A program made the translations under genes and the position numbers. Shown in pieces: positions 57,682 through 64,000 of a stretch of DNA of 64,000 nucleotides. The notes under the pieces are model-generated. The model had not been told where the DNA came from, did no database searches, and saw nothing but the letters and a program-made list of their open reading frames with translations. The DNA is from Brachypodium distachyon. Its lineage: Eukaryota; Streptophyta; Magnoliopsida; Poales; Poaceae. The stretch covers positions 33,037,001 through 33,101,000 of the forward strand of contig NC_016131.3 in NCBI RefSeq assembly GCF_000005505.3. Reading direction: 5' to 3'. How positions within the stretch are numbered: position 1 is the stretch's first letter; every line of letters starts with the position of its first letter.

Positions 57682-60600
57682 GTGCCCAGCGCCCCAGCCC
57701 AACTCCTAAACCTAACTACCCACGCACGCCTGCACGCTGCACGCCAGACGCCACGCACGCCTCTCCCTCTCGGCTCTCGCTCAGGACTCGCCGCCGCCTG
57801 GCTTGACGCGGACGCGGTGACGCCGGCCTCGTCTTCGCCTCTCCTCTCCACCTCGACCGCCGGACCAGAGGACGCCGGTGGCGCTGTCCCCATCAGGTCA
57901 TCTCTCCACCGCCCGTCGACCGGATCCAACCCGTTGCCGCCGTCTCGCCTGGCCAATGTCCTTAAGGCTCCAACTTCCGCCGGCACTCCTATCCCGACGT
58001 CAACCACGGCAGACCGTCAGACATCACTCCAATCGGTCAATGTAAGTACTGACCTCAATCTTATGAATGCACAATTGGACATGGATTAGCGTTAGGTATA
58101 GGTGGCCTAGTTAGGTAGGTGTTAACTGAATTCAACTTATGTTTATGCTGGATTGCTTGCTGGTGTAGATGCCTGCTCCTGATCCTGAAGATTATGATTG
58201 GGATATGACTGAAGAGGAGATGCGTGTTTATGGGGAAGAAGAAAGGAAGATTGAGGGGCGAGAAAGGAATAAGAAAGAGAAAGAAGGGAAGGAGGATGAA
58301 GCGACCGCCCCCGTACACGGGTTCGATCTCTGAGCTTTAGTGCTAGTTCCTGGATCGACTCACTAGCACACACAGTTTCAAGATGTAATATCATAGAACA
58401 AAGATCTCATTATTACAACGTATCATCCACCCTGTTCAAACCATTCATTTTATTTAAGAAATTGGAATGAGTGGGACTTTTCTTACAGCTCCACATCTAG
58501 TTGCTCAAATTGTCCGTTGCCGGGGACACGGCTAAGTACTTAGTTTTGACGCTCTCGAGAGTTTGTACACATTCCCCACAAGAAACCGACGTGTTAATCC
58601 CTTGCTGTCCTCAGGGTAGAGTAGCAACGGCATCGATTACGAGATTTTCAGAGGTAATTCCCTAAACCACGAGAGAATCACGCTCCCCCTACACGGCTAC
58701 CTCAGTACAATTCCTCGGGTCTAGGTTCATACAACTTACTCTTGTCTCGCCAGAGCCCATATAGCATTGTGGTTGTACTAGAAGCTTCTAAATAGGAAAC
58801 TAGTCCAGTCTCGGTTACCCCAGGTGGCATTCCACATTTGCAACGTAGGCGCTCCCCGAATCTACGGGAGAGGCGTCCATGGACGATCCATTCCTGAATC
58901 CACAGGAACTCGACTCAGAGGGACCCATAGAAATGGACCTGACGCCGCTAATTCTCAAAATCTTCAAAGCAGCCCACCCAGGACGGTTCATTGAATTAAT
59001 TGTTTTGCCTTACATCTAACAAAACATTTCATATCGCCAAAGGCATAACAATATCATAATGTAGTTATTTCCCCCACGATACTACCATAGCCTAGCATTC
59101 AACTACAATCGATGGCAATTTTGGTACAAGGTAATGGCGAGGGTAAACTAGACTACCTGGGATTTATAGCTAGCATAGAAGTACAAGTAATATTCCTGAT
59201 GCGTCTAATAAAACATCTAGTGCATAGTAAAAATATTTAGGAGAATGATTAAAGTGAACTTGCCTTGTCCAAGGTTGTGGTAGTTCTCGCACTCTTCGCA
59301 ACAACAAGGATTACGCTCCACACAATCTAAAATAAAACAAAGTATACACACAATAAACACAACATTCCACACAAAATCATGCTATGATGCATATGCTATG
59401 TTAATGCACACTTGGTTACTTTTAATGTAACAAGTTTCGTTTCTGTTTTGAAAAGTTTTTCAAAATGTTTGGGCAACTTACACATTAACGAAGAGGTAAT
59501 TAATATGCATGAAACAAGGATAGGGTTTAAAACAAAAGATTGTGTGACTTTTGCAACATAGAGCAATATTTAACTTGTATGTCATGATTATACACGAAAT
59601 AATTTCTTTTCTCATCCTAATGGACAGAGAACAAGTTTAAATAATTTTACAGTAGGATAACATGCGCAAAACTATTTTGAAACAATTCATTTGAGATTTA
59701 AACCATATTCAACCATTCTGTAAATAGCTGCTGTCTAAGTTGTTCAAAACTGAAATTAAATAGTGCCAAAATAATCTACACGTTGTGACGATTCCAGAAA
59801 GGCGCGGATCACAATTTTTGGACAAACAGTTTGAAAGATATGAGACTTTGAAGTTACAGGGGCTTTTCTGGAAAATGTGCAATAATTATTTCGGCCGAAA
59901 AAGAATAAAACAATAAAATAAAAATCTCGCCACGTGGCAGCGCACGATAGGTCGGGACATAGGGTTCTGGCCGGCGGCGGCGCGGTCGGGTCATGCGGGC
60001 GGCGCTCGGGCGGCGCGGCAAGTGGGCGCGGGGCGCGGCGGGCGGGCGGCGGGGGGCGCAGGTGGGTCGGGCGGAGCGGGAGGCGGAGGCAGGCGGGTTG
60101 CGCGGGCGGCGCGGGCAGGCGGGCGGCGCGCGGTGGAGTGACGGGCGGGCGGCACGGCTCAGGCGGCCGCAGCCGGGGAAGAAGACGGACGGCGCGCGGG
60201 CGGCGCTCGAAAAACAAATCGGTCCGTGTCACTACGTGCGCAACGAAGAGAGGAAGAGGGTTAGAGGGTCGGCGCGGGAAGAACCTCACCGGAACGGCGG
60301 CGAATCGCGAAGAACGGCGATGGCAGCAACGAACTCCGGCGAGCAATTAATCTCTAACCGGTGCGAAATTGATCGTGGGTTTGGGGGAAGTGGTAGAGGA
60401 GTTCGAGGGCTTTGATATGACGTGCGGGGTTTCGGATTTGGAGGTTCGTGCACGAAGAAATCGGGACGGAAATGTGAGCGAGTCGGAGTCGTGCGTGGCA
60501 TGGAATCCGGAGGCAGTTGAGGAAGAAGATGATGCGCGGGTCCCACCGGTCAGTGAGAGAAACCGGGCGGTTCGGGCTGGGCCGGTCCGGTTCAGTCCGG

Positions 60601-63258
60601 TTTGACCGGTTTTCTTCGGTTTTCCTTTTCTTTTATCTATTTTTTGATTTTGAACCTCAAAATTGATTCGAAGCTCCAAATCACTCCAAATAAAATGCAA
60701 CAAAATTTGTAAAATCATATTTTCATATGATCTAACTTTTGGAACAAGAATTTCCTCAAAATAAAATATTTAAAAATACATTTGCCTATAAAATGGCTTT
60801 TAGGGCCCTTAGGCTATCGAAACAAACATTTTTTTCAAAATACTTTCAAAAGCCAAAATATGAGATAGCTCTATATATGCACTAAATCCCTTTTTATCTC
60901 CATACCCTCATGGGTTAAAATGCAAATACTCAAGAGCAAGATCAAAGCCCAAAATCAAATAAAGGCATCTTTGAAAAGGGTTTTCTGGCAAATTTTAGGG
61001 TTTTGAAAGTGATCAAATGCAAGGGTGACATGATGCTTATGATATGCAATGCATATGAAGAGTTTTGAAAATTGGGATGTTACAGAGGAGAAGCGAGAGA
61101 CACAGCCTAAAAGAAAACAAATGGCGAAGAGAGCAGAGTGTTGGAAACTTGGAATCACTTCAAGGAAGTGTTAGTTGATGGTCATCTCACTCAAGGAAAG
61201 TGCAACTACTGCAACCGCTGCATCAAGGCTTGTCCGGATAAAAACGGTACATCTGCTCTTAAAAGCCATCTTTCCACTTGCAAGTATAATCCTGAGAACA
61301 GCAAAAATCAAAGTACTTTGCAAATAAGTCAAGGTGAGAGTCCAGTAGAGCAATTAGGAGAGCAATTGCTGAAATGGTGATAGAGGATGAGCTTCCATTT
61401 GCATGTGTTGAAAAGGTGGGTTTTAGAAAAATGATGTCAGTAGCTTGTCCACGTTTCTCTATGCCATCTAGAAGAACCATCACTAGGGATGTTGTTCGCA
61501 TTTACTTTGAAGAGAGAGCCAAGCTAAAACTTTTTTTGAAGCAATCATGTGAAAGAGTGTGCCTCACTACTGATTGTTGGACTTCTCAGCAACAAGATAG
61601 TTATATGACAGTGATAGCACATTTCATTGATCCTGATTGGAAGTTGCATAAGAAAGTCATTAGTTTTTTCCTAGTAAAAGGTCATAAGGGCGAGGACATT
61701 GGGAAAGCCTTGGAGCAATGCTTAATGAAGTGGGGCTTAGATAAGGTTATGAAAATAACCGTTGATAATGCTAGCTCTAACGATGGTGGTATAAATTTCA
61801 TAAGGAAGAAAATGAATAAATTGAAAACAAGCATTGCTGAAGGTAAACATCTGCACATGAGGTGTGCTGCCCATATAATAAATCTGATTGTTTCGGATGG
61901 TCTAAAAGAGTTGGATATTTCTGTGAATTGTGTGCGGGCTGCAATGAGATTTATTAGAAATGGGCCAGCAAGGTTGAAAGCCTTTAAGAAGCTTGCGGAG
62001 TTGGAAAAGTTGGACACCGAAGCATTCTTGAACTTAGATGTATGCACCAGGTGGAATTCCACATATCTAATGTTGAAAACAGCAATCTTGTATGAAAAAG
62101 TGTTCTCAAGGTATGAGGACGACGACCCACAGTATAAGCAGGACTTGAATGGTGAGAAAGGGCTGGGACATCCAGAAGAGGCTGATTGGGAGAATGCCAA
62201 GAAAATGGCAGAATTTCTTGGTCATTTTTATGACCTCACACTTAGTGTTTCCGCCACACTACGTGTGACATCCAATGAATTTTTCAATGACATTGGTGAA
62301 GTTAAAGTATTGTTGCAAGAATGGGCTGATAGTGAAGATTTGTTGAGAATGGCAATGGCTATGAGGATGCAAGAAAAGTATGACAAATATTGGGGTAATT
62401 GGAATGATAACGATGGAGAATGACTTAAAGGGGAAAGGGAAGAAAAAGGAAGAGGAGAACATGAACATGTCTTTATTGCAACAGTTCTTGATCCAAGATA
62501 CAAGCTATCCAATTACACAAAATTAGCCATTGTGGAAATGTTTGGTGAGGTAAATGGGAAAAAAGTTTGGGATGTGGTGAATAGTGGTTTGATTGCTTTG
62601 TTTCAAGAGTACAAAGCTCTCTATTCCCCAAGTGATGCAAGTAAGCAAGTAGGAGACACTCAAACTGAAACATCTCAACAAAGGGAAGGAAGGAGGATGC
62701 AGTCCCGGATTGCAAAGAAGTTGAAGGTTGGTGGAGAAATCAGCACTAGCAAATTTGAAATTGAAAAATACCTACAAGAAGATAATGAAGATGACAATAT
62801 GAAATTTGATATTCTTGCATGGTGGAAGGTGAATGATTCTAGGTTTCCAACGTTGGCAAGAATTGATCGTGATGTCTTAGCAATTCCGGTATCAACCGTT
62901 GCATCGGAGTCAGCATTTAGCACTAGTGGACGTGTCCTAGATGATTTTAGATCCTCACTTACACCATTCATGGTCCAAGTCCTAGTTTGCACCCAAGATT
63001 GGCTAAGGCGTTCTACTCCCATCAATATTGAAGAAGATGCGGGAGAATTAGTAAAATTGGAAAAAGGTACTGTTTTGTTAATGTATTTTTTATAAACATG
63101 TTGTATAGCTATCTTTGTAATTTTGTATGCTACTTACATGCTCATTATATTAATTTTCAGAACTAACAGAAGAGTTTGGTGGTGCAAATTCATCCAAGTC
63201 GAAGTCGAAGGCTTCCCACTCCCAAGTTGGCAGAGTCTGTGAGTGGTGTCAGTGTTAG
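57682..63258 (+). pseudogene. hAT transposase gene, inactivated
   Basis: Exon 1 (about 57682-58041) ends at a GTAAGT donor. Exon 2 starts 58169 with MPAPDPEDYDWDMTEEEM, is split by a solo LTR at 58297-61084, and resumes at 61090. A BED zinc finger follows (TWNHFKEVLVDGHL, CNYCNRCIKA, LKSHLSTCKYN), then the catalytic core (LTTDCWTSQQQDSYMTVIAH; ITVDNASSND; MRCAAHIINLIV). The hAT dimerisation region has ATVLDPRYKLSNY and PVSTVASESAFSTSGRVLDD. A last exon begins after 63160 and stops at 63256-63258. Breaks: frameshifts near 61135 and 61335 and an in-frame TGA at 62421-62423, besides the LTR. The gene would be functional only as a degraded relic. Confidence 0.88.
58297..61084 (-). mobile_element. 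Solo LTR, 2788 bp, inside the hAT transposase exon
   Basis: On the minus strand it begins TGTAACATCCCAATTTTC and ends GTCGCTTCA, i.e. TG...CA. GAGGA flanks both sides (58292-58296 and 61085-61089), an exact 5-bp duplication. Removing it with one GAGGA restores the exon reading AAG GAG GAG AAG. It has no retroviral-type coding, so it is a solo LTR, Gypsy-like by its ends. The GC-rich open frames near 59934-60600 lie within it and are not genes. Confidence 0.85.
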
Positions 63259-64000
63259 CAAGCCATCTCCAGCATCTTAAATTTATGCAAGGAAGCTGCT
63301 GCAGTGCTGCGTGCTCATATGCTGGCTGCTGTTGGGACTTGGGAAGTTGAAACCTATTTCTTTTTGGCTGTGTGTTTGTTGGGGCTTGTTGTAATGAACT
63401 AATGTTGCTTGCTGCTGGCCGCCGAAGTGCCGATGTTTGAGTACTTATTTTCGTTTTTCCTAGCCGTTGAGTGTTCTTGGTCATGCACATATTACTAGTT
63501 ATTAATTATGAACTGTTGAATTGCGAAAATATGCTGTTTTGTGTCGTTGTGCTGTCGAAATTTCTGTTGAATACGTGCAGTTCTGTACTGTGTATGTGGT
63601 ACACAGAAAATTCGGTGTAAACCGAAAACCGAAACCGAATTTTCGGTTTTGCAATTTCAGGTACTAAATTCGGGTAGCTGTGCTGCTAACCGGATTATAA
63701 AAAAAATCAAAATAAAAAAACCGAAAATTCGGTTTTGACCGAACTCCCAGCCTACCCCCACCAACCCCCCCTGTTGGCTCGTTCCTCCACCTAATAGTTT
63801 GTTGTGGGCTCTTATCCATTGGGCTTATATATAGGAGAGGAGGCTACCCCTTATACGTGCTGTTCAGATCATAATTAATAAAGAGCTCCTGTTCCTCTCT
63901 ACTTCCTGGTGTTCATCTACTTTACTGTACTTCGTAATTATGTGTGTTCGATTACGATCTTGGTGTGCAACTTCGGGACCGGCCAGCCGGCAGGAGTTGC

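Larger units (their letters stand above)
57461..63754 (+). mobile_element. hAT transposon with 8-bp target duplication
   Basis: Left end TAGGCCTGGGCATAAAAACC and right end, inverted, TAGGCTGGGAGTTCGGTC are imperfect terminal repeats. CCCCCACC flanks both sides (57453-57460 and 63755-63762), an exact 8-bp duplication as made by hAT elements. Both subterminal regions are rich in AACCGAA and TTCGGTT motifs. It carries a BED-type hAT transposase gene (57682-63258), now broken, and within that a 2788-bp solo LTR. Confidence 0.93.
57349..64000 (+). mobile_element. LTR of a Copia-like element, split by a hAT, cut by the window end
   Basis: The left part starts TGTTGGATGGGAGCGCGAGC at 57349. After the hAT element at 57461-63754 is removed it continues with CTGTTGGCTCGTTCC. 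It has an LTR-type promoter (GGGCTTATATATAGGAGAGG near 63820) and AATAAAGAGCTCC near 63878. Start TG, TATA box and poly(A) signal in this order fit an LTR. The 3' end is beyond base 64000, so solo or complete status is unknown. The Copia assignment is tentative. Confidence 0.6.

Noticed and set aside
59934..60605. GC-rich open frames of about 120-200 residues at 59.75-60.7 kb
   Set aside because: They lie within the solo LTR at 58297-61084 and are Arg/Gly or Pro/Arg-rich low-complexity translations.
1..64000. CRISPR array, bacterial operon or prophage
   Set aside because: No spaced direct-repeat arrays or prokaryotic genes; the tandem arrays found are plant minisatellites and exon-derived duplications.

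Overview
The window is plant nuclear DNA from a grass, most likely a pooid (wheat, barley, Aegilops or Brachypodium type). The evidence is split genes with GT-AG introns, GC-rich single-exon or few-exon grass genes, many Stowaway MITEs (CTCCCTCCGTCC ends with TA target sites), long solo LTRs, a CACTA end and LINEs with DUF4283/CCHC, endonuclease, reverse transcriptase and RNase H parts. No bacterial or organellar features are present.

Genes, left to right: (1) a three-exon gene on the minus strand (2198-2913) for a 133-residue secreted precursor with two exon-encoded repeats of an unrecognised Cys/Pro/Gly-rich peptide, with its own TATA box and poly(A) signal; (2) a UGT90A-like glycosyltransferase (7801-9327, minus); (3) a 28-exon PRP40A-type splicing factor (14153-25315, minus; the reconstructed reading frame is open for 998 residues); (4) a DUF674 gene (30124-31034, plus) with one apparent frameshift; (5) a SYP12-type plasma-membrane syntaxin (31914-32914, minus); (6) a GPI-anchored GH17 beta-1,3-glucanase with an X8 domain (37370-38916, minus); (7) tRNA-Gly(GCC) at 53485-53555; (8) a nine-exon DHRS12-like short-chain dehydrogenase (53707-56806, minus). 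They are functionally unrelated and do not form a pathway or a gene cluster.

The space between genes is mobile DNA, and several insertions have exact borders. A 754-bp foldback lies upstream of the UGT gene. A Tourist MITE has TAA target sites. A long-TIR element at about 35.4-37.1 kb carries PPR gene pieces. A 3664-bp solo LTR has CTAGA target sites. A 6.6-kb minus-strand LINE has a 13-bp target duplication. At the right end there is a three-level nest: a Copia-like LTR is split by a 6.3-kb hAT element (8-bp target site CCCCCACC), and the hAT transposase exon is split by a 2.8-kb solo LTR (GAGGA).

The item most worth follow-up is the small secreted-peptide gene. Each mature-peptide module is one symmetrical phase-1 exon, and exon plus intron were duplicated as a unit. 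Each 5' splice site carries an in-frame stop, so intron retention would release precursors with zero or one peptide. Fragments resembling its upstream region occur again near 6.1 kb and, more weakly, near 0.35 kb, which suggests a decayed local duplication. Everything here was read by eye from the sequence; no database search was run.
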